NCBI GenBank assembly: GCA_016235595.1
Contig: JACRJX010000015.1
Location: 310,001-374,000, forward strand
Length of the DNA stretch: 64,000 nt
Source: Verrucomicrobiota bacterium
GTDB taxonomy: Bacteria > Verrucomicrobiota > Verrucomicrobiia > CAIQCK01
Direction: 5' to 3'
Shown here in pieces: positions 27,748-37,856 of the stretch. The position numbers were made by a program, and so were the translations under genes. Position 1 is the first letter of the stretch. Every line of letters starts with the position of its first letter. The notes below the pieces were generated by a model. The model made no database searches. It was not told the DNA's origin and was given only the letters and a program-made list of their open reading frames with translations.

Positions 27748-30348
27748 ATGAAACAATTCTTCAGAATGCTCCCGGGCTTGTTGTTGACGGTCTGTGTGTG
27801 CGCGGGAGAGCCGCACGATGCGACCCTGGCGACGAAATCCTTGCTGGCCCGCCTGATGCCCGGTCACGCCAATCAGTTCGATTTCGAGTTGATTGCTGCG
27901 GACAGCGGTCGCGACGTTTTCGAGATCGAGAGCCGCGGCAATAAAATCGTCATCCGCGGTAACAACGGCGTGGCGATGGCGATGGGACTGAACTGGTTTC
28001 TCAAGCATTACTGCCACTGCCATGTGTCATGGTATGGCAACCAATTGAACCTGCCGCAGCCGTTGCCGCGAGTGGCGCCGAAGGTCCGGCGGGTGAGTTG
28101 GACGAAGTATCGCTATTTTCTCAACTACTGTTGCTTTGGCTACTCACTGCCGTGGTGGGATTGGAAGCAGTGGGAGCGGCTCATTGATTGGATGGCGCTC
28201 AACGGCGTGAACATGCCGCTCTCGGTCACGGGCCAGGAAGCGATCTGGCAGGCGGTCTGCCGCCGGCTCGGCATGAGCGACGCGCAAATCACAGAGTTTC
28301 TCGCCGGGCCGCCGTATCTGCCGTTCCAGTGGATGGGTTGCCTGGATGGCTACGGTGGTCCGCTGCCGAAAAGTTGGGTCGCGCGTCACGAGGATCTGGG
28401 AAAGAAGATCCTCGCCCGTGAACGTGAATTGGGCATGACGCCGGTGCTGCAAGGCTTCACCGGTCATGTCCCTGCCGCTGTCGCGCAGTTGTTCCCGAAC
28501 GCGCCGCTCCAGCGCATTAAGTGGATCGAGTGGGAGACGCATTTGCTCGACCCGCTTGATCCTCTTTTTGCGAAGATCGCGCGGATGTTTCTGGAGGAGC
28601 AGAAGAAGCGATTCGGAACCGACCACCTTTACGCGGCGGACACGTTCATTGAGATGGTTCCACCGAACGGTGACCTGAAGTATCTGGCCGACCTCGGGCG
28701 CGCCATCTACGACGGCATGGCGGCAAGCGATCCGCGGGCGGTATGGGTGCTGCAAGGATGGGCGTTTATGAACCAGCGGAAGTTCTGGACGCAGCCGCGG
28801 TTCAAGTCGTTCCTCGATGCCATTCCGAACGATCGGATGGTCGTGCTCGACCTCTACTGTGAGACAACGCCGATGTGGGACAAGACCGACGCGTTTTGCG
28901 GCAAGCCGTGGCTTTGGTGCAATGTACAGAGTTTCGGGCGGACGGTCGGTTTGGGCGCGGCCCTGAACCGCAACAACGACGGTTTGCTGGCAGCGCGACA
29001 CGACCCGAAATGTGGCCAGCTTGCCGGGCTGGGCTTCGTCAATGAAGGGCTCTGCTACAACCCGGTCGCCTACGACCTGATGTTCGAGAACGCGTGGCGC
29101 GACGAAGCTGTGGATTTGAAAACGTGGATCGGTGATTACGCGCGCCATCGATACGGTTGCGCGAACAACAATGCGCAGCGTGGCTGGCAGGCGCTGCTGG
29201 ATACGGTCCTCAACCTCCCGACACGAAGCATGTCGGCGATCACTTCCGCGCCGTCACTGGAGAAGTCCCGCTGGACGGTTCCCTATGATGAGGCGCGTCT
29301 GGTTGAGGCGTGGCGCGCGTTGCTTCAGGCAGCAGGCGAATTCGCCAGGGTGGATACGTTTCGCTTCGATTTGGTGAACGTCGCGCGGCAGGTGCTGGCT
29401 GATCACGCGGGTCAGATCCACAATGACATGGCTAGGGCGTGGCGCGCGAAAGATCTCACGCAATTTGAAAAAGCGTCACAGCGATTTCTTGAACTGATGG
29501 GTGATCTCGATGAGTTGCTTGGCACGCGACAGGAATTTCTGCTCGGCGGCTGGCTCGAAGACGCCAAGCGCTGGGGCGCGACGCCGGCCGAGCGCGCAAC
29601 GTGCGAGTGGAACGCCCGCCGCGTGCTGACGCTCTGGGGCGAGACCTATGCGATCAATGACTATGCGCGCAGGCAGTGGTCCGGAATGCTCTCCGGCTAC
29701 TACGCGCCGCGGTGGAAACGGTTCCTTGATGTGGCCATTGAATCGTTGCGTGACAACAAACGGTTGGACGGCAAGAAGCACAACGAAGAGGGTTTGAAGT
29801 GGATCGCGCAATGGGCCGACCGTCGCGAAACCTTCCCGGCAAGGCCGCGTGGCGACAGCATCGCCGTCGCGCGGAAGCTCTGGACAAAATACGCCGACGC
29901 GCTCAAGCCAAGGCCGGTTACGCTCGACGCTGTCAGTTTGACCACCGGCAAACCGGCGACGTGTTCGAGCGCGCTGCCACAGTATCCCGCGCGCCTCGCA
30001 AACGACGGCGTTCGCTCTGACACCGACCGTTACTGGGCCACCAACGTGCAGCGCGACCCTGCTGCATGGTGGCAGGTGGACCTGGAGAAGCCGACGACGG
30101 TTGGCCGCGTGGTTGTCGTCTGCTTCTTTGGCGACAACCGTTGCTACGGTTTCACGGTTGAAGTTTCCAACGATGCCCAGCACTGGGAAATGGTCGCCGA
30201 CCGCCGCGACAATAAGGAGCCGTCCACTGACAGTGGTTACACTTGCGCCTTCCCGCCCCGCCCGGCGCGTTATATTCGTATCACGCAAACCTGCAACTCA
30301 GCCAACACTGGCCGCCATCTGGTGGAAGTCATGGCTTTCGAAAGGTAA
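27748..30348 (+). CDS. Alpha-N-acetylglucosaminidase (GH89-type) with C-terminal F5/8C-like domain
   Basis: NAGLU signature YRYFLNYCCFGYSLPWWDWKQWERLIDWMALNGVNMPLSVTGQEAIWQAV...FLAGPPYLPFQWMGCLDGYGGPLPKSW; C-term DTDRYWATNVQRDPAAWWQVDLEKPTTVGRVVVVCFF is discoidin-like. Confidence 0.93.
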   Translation: MKQFFRMLPGLLLTVCVCAGEPHDATLATKSLLARLMPGHANQFDFELIAADSGRDVFEIESRGNKIVIRGNNGVAMAMGLNWFLKHYCHCHVSWYGNQLNLPQPLPRVAPKVRRVSWTKYRYFLNYCCFGYSLPWWDWKQWERLIDWMALNGVNMPLSVTGQEAIWQAVCRRLGMSDAQITEFLAGPPYLPFQWMGCLDGYGGPLPKSWVARHEDLGKKILARERELGMTPVLQGFTGHVPAAVAQLFPNAPLQRIKWIEWETHLLDPLDPLFAKIARMFLEEQKKRFGTDHLYAADTFIEMVPPNGDLKYLADLGRAIYDGMAASDPRAVWVLQGWAFMNQRKFWTQPRFKSFLDAIPNDRMVVLDLYCETTPMWDKTDAFCGKPWLWCNVQSFGRTVGLGAALNRNNDGLLAARHDPKCGQLAGLGFVNEGLCYNPVAYDLMFENAWRDEAVDLKTWIGDYARHRYGCANNNAQRGWQALLDTVLNLPTRSMSAITSAPSLEKSRWTVPYDEARLVEAWRALLQAAGEFARVDTFRFDLVNVARQVLADHAGQIHNDMARAWRAKDLTQFEKASQRFLELMGDLDELLGTRQEFLLGGWLEDAKRWGATPAERATCEWNARRVLTLWGETYAINDYARRQWSGMLSGYYAPRWKRFLDVAIESLRDNKRLDGKKHNEEGLKWIAQWADRRETFPARPRGDSIAVARKLWTKYADALKPRPVTLDAVSLTTGKPATCSSALPQYPARLANDGVRSDTDRYWATNVQRDPAAWWQVDLEKPTTVGRVVVVCFFGDNRCYGFTVEVSNDAQHWEMVADRRDNKEPSTDSGYTCAFPPRPARYIRITQTCNSANTGRHLVEVMAFER

Positions 30349-30352
30349 GACA

Positions 30353-33300
30353 ATGATTCGCGCAATTGCTTTTCTCATGTTTCTGGCCGGCAGCGTCCTG
30401 GCCGCGTCGCCCGAGCAGGTGATTCCACAGCCTCGTGACGTGAACACGAGCGGCGCCGACTTCATTCTCGATGGGGATGCCGGCGTTGTGCTTGGCAAGC
30501 CGGACGACGAACAAGACCGGTTCGCGGCGGGAATGTTATGCGAGGAGTTGAAAACGAAACTGGCCGGCAAGGCGAAACGTCCAATCCTCATAGGCATTGC
30601 GAACCGCGACGCGGCGGTGCGGGGGGCGTGTGAGCGGCACGGGCTGGCGGTGACGAAAGAACTCGGTGATGAAGGCTATGTGCTGGATGTGAACGCCGAC
30701 GGTGTCGTCGCGGCGGCCAACGCGCCAGCGGGCGTGTTCTATGCGGTGCAGACGCTGCGGCAGCTTGTGAAACGGCTGCCGGATGGCCGTGTGGCCATTG
30801 TGGGGGCGCGCATTCGCGACTGGCCGGGGTTGCGTTATCGCGCGTGCCAGGACGACGTGAGCCGCGGGCCGGTGCCGACGATGGAGTATTTCAAGAAGCA
30901 GATTCGCACACTGGCGGCGTTCAAGATCAACGTCTTCTGTCTTTACACCGAACACGTCTTCAAGTTTCGAAAATACCCGCAAATCGCGCCGGAGGGCGGC
31001 GAGATCACCGCCGAGCAGACTCGTGAATTGATCGCCTACGGCAAGAAGCATCATGTCGAGTTGTTGCCGCAGATTCAGTCGTTCGCTCATCAGGCGCACA
31101 TTCTCAAGCATCCGGAGTTCGCCGAACTTCGCGAGATGCCGGAGGGCGGTCACGTGTTCTGTCCGCTGAACGAGGGCACCTACAAGCTGCTTGCCGACCT
31201 CTACTCGGAGTTCGTGCCGGTCCACGAAATGAAGTTCTTCCACGTGGGTTGTGACGAGACGTTTGAACTGGGCAAGGGCCGCAGCAAGGAGAAGGCCGCC
31301 GAAATCGGCGTGGACGGCCTCTACCTCCAGCACATGAAACGGCTGCGCGAAATCCTGAAGCCCTACGGGAAACGGCTGATGTTCTGGGGCGACATCGCGC
31401 TCCATCACAAGGATATGATCCCGAAACTGCCGAAGGACTACGTCGTGATGAACTGGACCTACGGCGGCGCGACGAACTACATGGCGCGGCTGGAGCCGTT
31501 CAAGGCGGCCGGCCTCGACCAGTGGGTTTGTCCCGGCGTGAGTTGCTGGAACCAAATATTCCCGAACTACGTTGTTGCGCGGACCAACATCGCGTATTTC
31601 GTCCGCGACGGCGCGGCGATGGGCGCGCAGGGCATGCTCAACACCGCTTGGGACGATGACGGCGAGAACCTCACCGAATACAACTGGTATGGATTCCTTT
31701 GGTCAGCCGACTGCGCATGGCAGCCGGAGCGGTTCGACACGGCGCGGTTTGACGCGGCGTTCGCGCCGGTGTTCTATGGCGCCGATGTGCCGGAATTGAC
31801 CGAGGCTGTCAATCTGCTCGGCGGTTTTCACTCGGTGCTGCGCGCGCAGCAGGCTTCCGACGCCGTGTTCTGGGAAGACCCGTTCACAGGACGAAGACCT
31901 GCGGGCGCCGACCTCACGAAGCGATTGCAGCAGATCGCTGAATTGTCCGGGCGCGTGCGGACGCTCATTGGCCAGAGCCGGTCAAAGGTGCGCGCCAACG
32001 AGGCAAGCCTCGACGCGATGGTGTTCGCCGCGAGCCGTTGGGGACTCCTCGCGCGGAAGTTCCTGATCGCGGATGAAATCGCCGCCGCCTATCGCCGCGC
32101 CGCGGATGAGCCGCAGAACCACCGGCCAGCCAAAGTCGCATTGCGCACCGGCGCGGCGCGACTGCGGGCGCTGGCGACGGAAGTCAACCGCTTGGGCGCG
32201 GAGTATCGACGGCTCTGGCTGGTTGAAAACCGGCCGTATTATCTGGAAACGATCACGGCGCGCTACGACGCGCTGGCAGCGCGGTTCGAGGCGAAGGCGC
32301 AGCAACTCGACGAAACGCTTGCGGCTTACGAAGAAACCAAACTGTTGCCGGAGCCGGAGAAACTCGGTCTCGGTGACCGCAGCGCAATCCGCCGAAGCCG
32401 GGGGCCGGAGCCGTCCGAGCAGCCGAAGAGTTTCGCCACGCACTGCAAGTGGTGGAATAACGACTGGACATACCGCGTGCTGGTGAAGCTCGAAGCGGGC
32501 AAGTATGACCGCGTGGATTATCCTGTGGAGGCGGCACTCGATTTCACGCGTCTGCTGCGAGCCGCGAATAATGATGGTGCGTTTGAGCCGCGTTCCGTCC
32601 GCGTGGTGGAGCACGCTGCCGATGGCGCGCTGGTGGGCGAAGTGCCGAGCCAGTTCGACCCCGCCGCCAAATTTGATGCGCAACAGCACGCCGCCGGCAA
32701 TGTCGTGTGGATCGCACGCGGCAGAACGCAGCCGAAGACGCCCCGATACTTCTTTGTCTACTTCGACAGCGCGCCAAAGCCGGCAGCGGGTTACTCCGGT
32801 CTGCAAACGCGCGATAACTGGATTGAGAATTCCGTCATCAAAGCGCAGCTCGGCGCCGAGGGCGGTCACGCCTACATCTGGCAGGTGAAGGCGCTCGGCG
32901 GTCTCGACATCACGCAGCCCGGCGAACGCGGTTGGGCTGGCTTCCTCGATGTACAAGGCTACCGCAGCGAGACGTTTGCGCTGGAGTGTGAAGCTCGCGG
33001 GCCGGTGCTCGTGCGCTATCGTATGAAAGCGCCGGACGGGTTCACAAAAGTCGTCAGTTTCTATGGCGAGCAGCCGTGGTGCGAGATGCAGTTGAGCCAG
33101 CCCGCAAGCTATTGCTGGAACTTCGACAACGCCGACCTCATGTCCGCTTCCTGCAAGACGCCCGGCCAGTTCTGTTTCTCCAATGGCAGGACAGGCGGTC
33201 TGCCAAAGCCCGGGGTGGTGAGCGAAGCGGAGCCGAAGACAACGTGGGGCGCGAAGTTTCGCCCTGACGGCTTGACGCTCGCTTGCATCACGCCTGACGA

Positions 33301-33505
33301 ACCCGCCACGCATCGCGCCGGCCCCGGCGGCGGCATGGGCGGCGTCGGCGTTGAAGGCGCAGGTGGCGCGGCGCACTTCATGGTCTTTGGAGGCGTGCTC
33401 GAAGACAAAGCGAACGTCGCGAAAGCGATGGAGACCTTGCGGCGCACGATGACGCTGGCGAATCCGCCGGCCCTGTCCATCGCTCCTGTGGAGAAGCGAC
33501 CGTAG
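30353..33505 (+). CDS. Beta-N-acetylhexosaminidase-like protein (GH20-type) with long C-terminal extension
   Basis: GH20 N-term domain plus catalytic barrel (GLRYRACQDDVSRGPVPTMEYFKKQIRTLAAFKINVFCLYTEH), HxGxDE motif FFHVGCDETFELG at 31241-31258. ATG 30353 with signal peptide MIRAIAFLMFLAGSVLAA preferred over 30101. Confidence 0.88.
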   Translation: MIRAIAFLMFLAGSVLAASPEQVIPQPRDVNTSGADFILDGDAGVVLGKPDDEQDRFAAGMLCEELKTKLAGKAKRPILIGIANRDAAVRGACERHGLAVTKELGDEGYVLDVNADGVVAAANAPAGVFYAVQTLRQLVKRLPDGRVAIVGARIRDWPGLRYRACQDDVSRGPVPTMEYFKKQIRTLAAFKINVFCLYTEHVFKFRKYPQIAPEGGEITAEQTRELIAYGKKHHVELLPQIQSFAHQAHILKHPEFAELREMPEGGHVFCPLNEGTYKLLADLYSEFVPVHEMKFFHVGCDETFELGKGRSKEKAAEIGVDGLYLQHMKRLREILKPYGKRLMFWGDIALHHKDMIPKLPKDYVVMNWTYGGATNYMARLEPFKAAGLDQWVCPGVSCWNQIFPNYVVARTNIAYFVRDGAAMGAQGMLNTAWDDDGENLTEYNWYGFLWSADCAWQPERFDTARFDAAFAPVFYGADVPELTEAVNLLGGFHSVLRAQQASDAVFWEDPFTGRRPAGADLTKRLQQIAELSGRVRTLIGQSRSKVRANEASLDAMVFAASRWGLLARKFLIADEIAAAYRRAADEPQNHRPAKVALRTGAARLRALATEVNRLGAEYRRLWLVENRPYYLETITARYDALAARFEAKAQQLDETLAAYEETKLLPEPEKLGLGDRSAIRRSRGPEPSEQPKSFATHCKWWNNDWTYRVLVKLEAGKYDRVDYPVEAALDFTRLLRAANNDGAFEPRSVRVVEHAADGALVGEVPSQFDPAAKFDAQQHAAGNVVWIARGRTQPKTPRYFFVYFDSAPKPAAGYSGLQTRDNWIENSVIKAQLGAEGGHAYIWQVKALGGLDITQPGERGWAGFLDVQGYRSETFALECEARGPVLVRYRMKAPDGFTKVVSFYGEQPWCEMQLSQPASYCWNFDNADLMSASCKTPGQFCFSNGRTGGLPKPGVVSEAEPKTTWGAKFRPDGLTLACITPDEPATHRAGPGGGMGGVGVEGAGGAAHFMVFGGVLEDKANVAKAMETLRRTMTLANPPALSIAPVEKRP

Positions 33506-33574
33506 TCTTGACTTGGCTCGGTGCGGTCGCCGGCGTAGTCTGCGCGCGTCACCAACAACCTTGCAGAATCGATT

Positions 33575-34525
33575 ATGAAGACAACTCGCACCTCCTCATC
33601 TTACCTCAACCGTCGTCAGTTCCTCGGTGCCGTCGCGGCAACCTTTGCCACGTCATGCGCCACCACCGACACCGGTGGCGGGTATCAGATCGGCTGCTAC
33701 ACACGGCCGTGGGGTGAGCACGACTGGCGCGTGGCGCTCGATGCCATTGCCGGGGCCGGCTTCAAACATGCCGGGTTGATGACGACCAACACCAAGAACC
33801 ATCTCGTCATTTCCGCCGCGTCCACCGTTGAGGAAGCTCACGCAGTGGGCGAGGAGTGCAAGAAGCGAGGGCTGAAAGTGGCGTCACTTTGGGGTGGCGG
33901 GTTCGCGGTGGAGAAGTCGCTCGAAGTCGGCGTCGCGGATCTAAAGAAGCTCATCGACAACTGTGTCGCTTGCGGCACGACGCAACTGATGGTTGGCGGC
34001 ACGGGCAACCCGAAGCTCCACGAGGTCTATTACAAGGCCGTCGCCGAGGCGTGCGACTACGCCGCCACGAAAGGCGTCGTTCTCAGCGTCAAGCCTCACG
34101 GCGGCAGCAATTCCACCGGCGCGCAATGCAGGAAGATCGTCGAGTTGGTTGGCAAGAAGAACTTCGGCCTTTGGTATGATCCCGGCAATATCTTCTTCTA
34201 TTCCAACGCCGCGCTTGATCCAGTGCAGGACTCCGCGACCGTGGACGGTCTCGTGGTCGGCATGAGCGTCAAGGATTACCGGCCCATGAAGGAAGACCCC
34301 GCCGCGCCGGCCAAGAAGAAGAGCCCCTACACCGGTGATGTCGCGCTCACGCCCGGCACCGGCATGGTGCACTTCAAGGCCGTGATGGCCAATCTCAAGA
34401 AAGGCGGCTTCACCAAAGGCCCGCTCATTGTCGAATGTCTGGAGAAAGGCGACCTGCCCGCGCTCGCCGCCGAGGCGAAGAAGGCGCGTGTGTTCCTGGA
34501 GGAACTGACCGGGCAGAAGGCGTGA
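33575..34525 (+). CDS. Tat-signal TIM-barrel sugar phosphate isomerase/epimerase-like protein
   Basis: Tat-like NRRQFLGAVAATFATSC; IGCYTRPWGEHDWRVALDAIAGAGFKHAGLM...KNFGLWYDPGNIFFYSNAALDPVQD...GPLIVECLEKGD. Confidence 0.85.
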   Translation: MKTTRTSSSYLNRRQFLGAVAATFATSCATTDTGGGYQIGCYTRPWGEHDWRVALDAIAGAGFKHAGLMTTNTKNHLVISAASTVEEAHAVGEECKKRGLKVASLWGGGFAVEKSLEVGVADLKKLIDNCVACGTTQLMVGGTGNPKLHEVYYKAVAEACDYAATKGVVLSVKPHGGSNSTGAQCRKIVELVGKKNFGLWYDPGNIFFYSNAALDPVQDSATVDGLVVGMSVKDYRPMKEDPAAPAKKKSPYTGDVALTPGTGMVHFKAVMANLKKGGFTKGPLIVECLEKGDLPALAAEAKKARVFLEELTGQKA

Positions 34526-34534
34526 CCGCCGGGG

Positions 34535-36037
34535 TTATTTCGCGTTTGTAGGAAACGTCAGCCGCATCGGTCCGAGTGGCTGGCCGAGGCTGACCGAAAT
34601 GAGCGCGTCGGGCGGAATGATCTTCCATCCTTCGGTCTTGCCGCTTGATTGACCCTCTGCTTGAGTCGCTGAGAAAAGGAATCGGGGCGAAATAGCGGTG
34701 CGGGCGATGCGGCCATCAGCGAGCTTGATCTCCAAATACGCGTGACCCACGCCGAAAATGGCGCGGCCTGAGTTATCGATCGTTACTTCATTGGTGAGCC
34801 GCAACAGTTTCAGTTTCTCCTTTGGAATTGAGATCCGTTTTTCGCCCGCGAAAGCATTGCTGTTGCGCATTGTCGCGCCAAGCTGCGCCGTGGCGACACG
34901 TTCGCCGTTGAGCGAGACGCCAATCTCCGCCCCGTCCTCGGCCCACGAACACAGTGCAAGCGTCGCGGCAGTCACTTGCTTGAGCGCCGCTTCCGTCACG
35001 GTCACTGTTGGGGGCGGCAGGGGTTTCTTGATGTCCGTGATCTGGCCCGGCTTGCGCCACTCAAACTCGCGGATGACCTTCGCTCCGGAGCGATACTGCA
35101 CGCGCACGCATTCGCCGTTGACCGTCACGAGGAACAGGCCGGCTGGCAGGCCGGAGAGATAACCCCAATAGTAGCTCATCTCATCCCTCGGGATCATCAG
35201 CGTGCGACGTTCTTCCATCGGCACCAGCGTCGTGCTGATTGGGCAGGCGGCGCCTTGGATTTGCGTGAGGGTGGCGCCTTCGAACCGTCGCACCCACGCT
35301 GACGTGTTGTGAGTGTGGCCGCAGAAAAAAGCGTCCACCGGGAACTGCTTGAAGATGGGCAGCAGCGAATCGGTGAAACGCTGACTGCTGAATCCCGGCC
35401 GGATGAGCGTCCATAGCGGGTAGTGCGCAAACATGAAGATATGCCGGACACCGGCGGTACGGGCGCTCGCGAGCAACTCCTCGGCAAGCTTCCGTTGTGC
35501 GTCGAAGTCCGCCGCCGCATAGTCGAGGAAGACGAAGCATGCGTTGCCGTAACGAAACCCGTAACAATTCTGCGTTACCGCCGCGCCCAACTCACGCGAC
35601 AGAAACGGCAGCGCCACCTCTGGAAACGCCTTGCCGCCGCCGTGCTTGTCGTGATTACCCACGGCAATGAACAATGGCAGCCGGAACTGTTCTGCGACGT
35701 CCTTCAGCGCGAACGTTAGTTCCTCCTTCATCTCGTCGTAATTGGCCTGGCGGAACACGCGCTTGCCGTTCTTGATACCGTAGGTGCCGCCCTCGGCGAT
35801 GTCGCCGGTCTGGCAGACGAACGCAAAGGGCGGCTGGCAATCCTTGATGCTGCTGGCGATACCAGCAATGACTTTGCTGAACTCGAATTGCGGCCGCTTG
35901 TAATGCACGTCGCCGAGCACGACGAAGCTGAACGGTTTCGCCGAATCCGATAACACTGGCAACTCGGCGGCCCGCGCAGACGCCGCGGCTGCAAGTGCCA
36001 GCATGATGATGGTGCAACGCCAGAAGATGACTCTCAT
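34535..36037 (-). CDS. Exported calcineurin-like metallophosphoesterase
   Basis: FVVLGDVHYKRPQ, GDIAEGG, FIAVGNHDKHGGG, FMFAHYPLW, DAFFCGHTHNTS. Signal peptide start at 36037. Confidence 0.92.
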   Translation of the reverse strand: MRVIFWRCTIIMLALAAAASARAAELPVLSDSAKPFSFVVLGDVHYKRPQFEFSKVIAGIASSIKDCQPPFAFVCQTGDIAEGGTYGIKNGKRVFRQANYDEMKEELTFALKDVAEQFRLPLFIAVGNHDKHGGGKAFPEVALPFLSRELGAAVTQNCYGFRYGNACFVFLDYAAADFDAQRKLAEELLASARTAGVRHIFMFAHYPLWTLIRPGFSSQRFTDSLLPIFKQFPVDAFFCGHTHNTSAWVRRFEGATLTQIQGAACPISTTLVPMEERRTLMIPRDEMSYYWGYLSGLPAGLFLVTVNGECVRVQYRSGAKVIREFEWRKPGQITDIKKPLPPPTVTVTEAALKQVTAATLALCSWAEDGAEIGVSLNGERVATAQLGATMRNSNAFAGEKRISIPKEKLKLLRLTNEVTIDNSGRAIFGVGHAYLEIKLADGRIARTAISPRFLFSATQAEGQSSGKTEGWKIIPPDALISVSLGQPLGPMRLTFPTNAK

Positions 36038-36170
36038 GAAAATCACCGTAAACGGTTGGCTGAGGCGACACAATCCCGAATGCATTCGTCTTGTGACACA
36101 TTGCCGTCATCGCGCTTCAATGTGTGTGCGAGGTCATGTATGATTCGGGCCGCGTTGCCAGGAGAAAGAC

Positions 36171-37853
36171 ATGAGAAGATACATCGCTTCGCTGCTGCTG
36201 TTTGCGCTTGTGGCTGGAGCCGCCGCTGCTGACGCGCCGGACATGCGCCGGACGAAGAAGTTGATCGCCACCGGCTGGGACAAGCCGACGGCGGCGCGGT
36301 TGCGTGAGAACCTGGAGTTGATGGAGCAGCGGCCGTTCGACGGTGTGGTGATCGAGATCGAGGGGCGTGTGGACGCGAAGAAGACCTGTCGGATGCGCGC
36401 GGCGTTCAGTGGCGAGCCGTGGCGACGCGAGTGGTTTGCCGACAGCGTTGCGGATTTGAAGGCATGCAAGTTCAAGCGGTTCACGGACAATTTCATCACC
36501 GTCGGCGCGAATCCTGGCAACGTAGATTGGTTTGACGACGAAGGTTGGCGGCAAATCGTCGAGCACTGGCGGATCGCGGCGTGGCTTGCGCGGCAGACGA
36601 AGTTGAAAGGCATTCTCTTCGATCCGGAGCCTTACACACCACCTCACGCGCAGTTTCGCTACGCGGCCCAGCCACAGCGCGACCGCCACACGTTCGAGGA
36701 ATACTGCGCCAAGGCGCGTCAGCGCGGAGCCGAGGTCATGCACGCGGTGGCGGAGGAGTATCCCAATCTCACGATTTTTTGTTACTTCATGAACGTGGTC
36801 AACGCAACTGCGACCGGCGCGGCGGACCCGCGGCCCTTGCTGGCAGGGTCTCACTACGGGCTATACGTGCCGTTCGTGGACGGTTGGTTTGACGCGGCGC
36901 CGACAACGGTGACTCTGGTGGACGGTTGCGAGATGGGCTATCGCTTCAACAGCGAGCGCGAATATCTCGAAGCGGCGTTGAAGATCAAAGGCGACTGCCA
37001 GGAACTGGTCGCGCCGGAGAACCGCGCGCAGTATCGCGCGCAGGTGCAGGCCAGTTTTGGCATTTATCTCGACGCCTACTGGAACCCGCCGACGTCGCCG
37101 TGGTTCATTGACGGCAAGGGCGGCTCGCGCGTGGCACGGCTCGGCGCGAACGTCACGACAGCCTTGCGCGTCGCTGACGAATACGTCTGGGTTTACGGCG
37201 AGAAGTTCCGTTGGTGGCCGACGCCCAATCGGGGTGTGAAGAAGGAGACGTGGGAGGAGGCGTTGCCGGGCTGCGAGGACGCGTTGCGATTTGCGCGGGA
37301 TCCGATCGAGTGTGGGCGCGCAAAGCTCGCATCGGGGAAATTGGTGAATCTGGCGCGCAACGGAGACTTTGGCTCCGAGCGATCGGTCACGAGTGATGGC
37401 GCGGAAGTGAAATGGAAGGAGGGTCGCGCGCCAGCGGGCTGGAGCACGTGGCAGACGAAGGATTCGCACGGCGTGTTTACGTGGGACCGCGAGGCGGGTG
37501 CGGCGGGCAAAGGCTCCGCCCGCGCGGCAAACGTCGCCGAAGGTTGTTTTATTCAGAGCGGTGCGGCGAAGCCTGACGAGCGTTACGCGGTGGCGGTCGT
37601 ATGCAGACTCCAAGGTCGGGGCGACGCGCGCATCCGCGTCCGCTGGCAGACGCCGGGAGGCAAGTGGACTGCCGAAGAACTCGACAAGGTTTTCGTCGTG
37701 AGTGGTCCGCGCGGCGAGTGGCGCGAAGGGTTGGGTGTCGTGACTGTGCCGGAAACCGCCGGCAAACTTGTGGTGTTGTTGGGCGTCAGTGGCCAGCAAT
37801 CGGCTGATGACGTTGCGTGGTTTGATGACGTGCGAATCTCAAAACTGGAGTGA
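36171..37853 (+). CDS. Exported protein of unknown function; putative glycosidase-like N-term region and C-term CBM-like domain
   Basis: Signal peptide MRRYIASLLLFALVAGAAAAD; strand-terminal acidic segments GVVIEIEG and KGILFDPEPYTPP; C-term NLARNGDFGSER...WKEGRAPAGWSTWQ...DDVAWFDDVRISKLE resembles CBM4/9-type jelly rolls. Confidence 0.7.
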   Translation: MRRYIASLLLFALVAGAAAADAPDMRRTKKLIATGWDKPTAARLRENLELMEQRPFDGVVIEIEGRVDAKKTCRMRAAFSGEPWRREWFADSVADLKACKFKRFTDNFITVGANPGNVDWFDDEGWRQIVEHWRIAAWLARQTKLKGILFDPEPYTPPHAQFRYAAQPQRDRHTFEEYCAKARQRGAEVMHAVAEEYPNLTIFCYFMNVVNATATGAADPRPLLAGSHYGLYVPFVDGWFDAAPTTVTLVDGCEMGYRFNSEREYLEAALKIKGDCQELVAPENRAQYRAQVQASFGIYLDAYWNPPTSPWFIDGKGGSRVARLGANVTTALRVADEYVWVYGEKFRWWPTPNRGVKKETWEEALPGCEDALRFARDPIECGRAKLASGKLVNLARNGDFGSERSVTSDGAEVKWKEGRAPAGWSTWQTKDSHGVFTWDREAGAAGKGSARAANVAEGCFIQSGAAKPDERYAVAVVCRLQGRGDARIRVRWQTPGGKWTAEELDKVFVVSGPRGEWREGLGVVTVPETAGKLVVLLGVSGQQSADDVAWFDDVRISKLE

Positions 37854-37856
37854 ACG

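Noticed and set aside
30101-30352. N-terminal 84 aa of ORF 30101..33505
   Set aside because: Overlaps the end of the GH89 gene in another frame; a signal peptide starts at ATG 30353.
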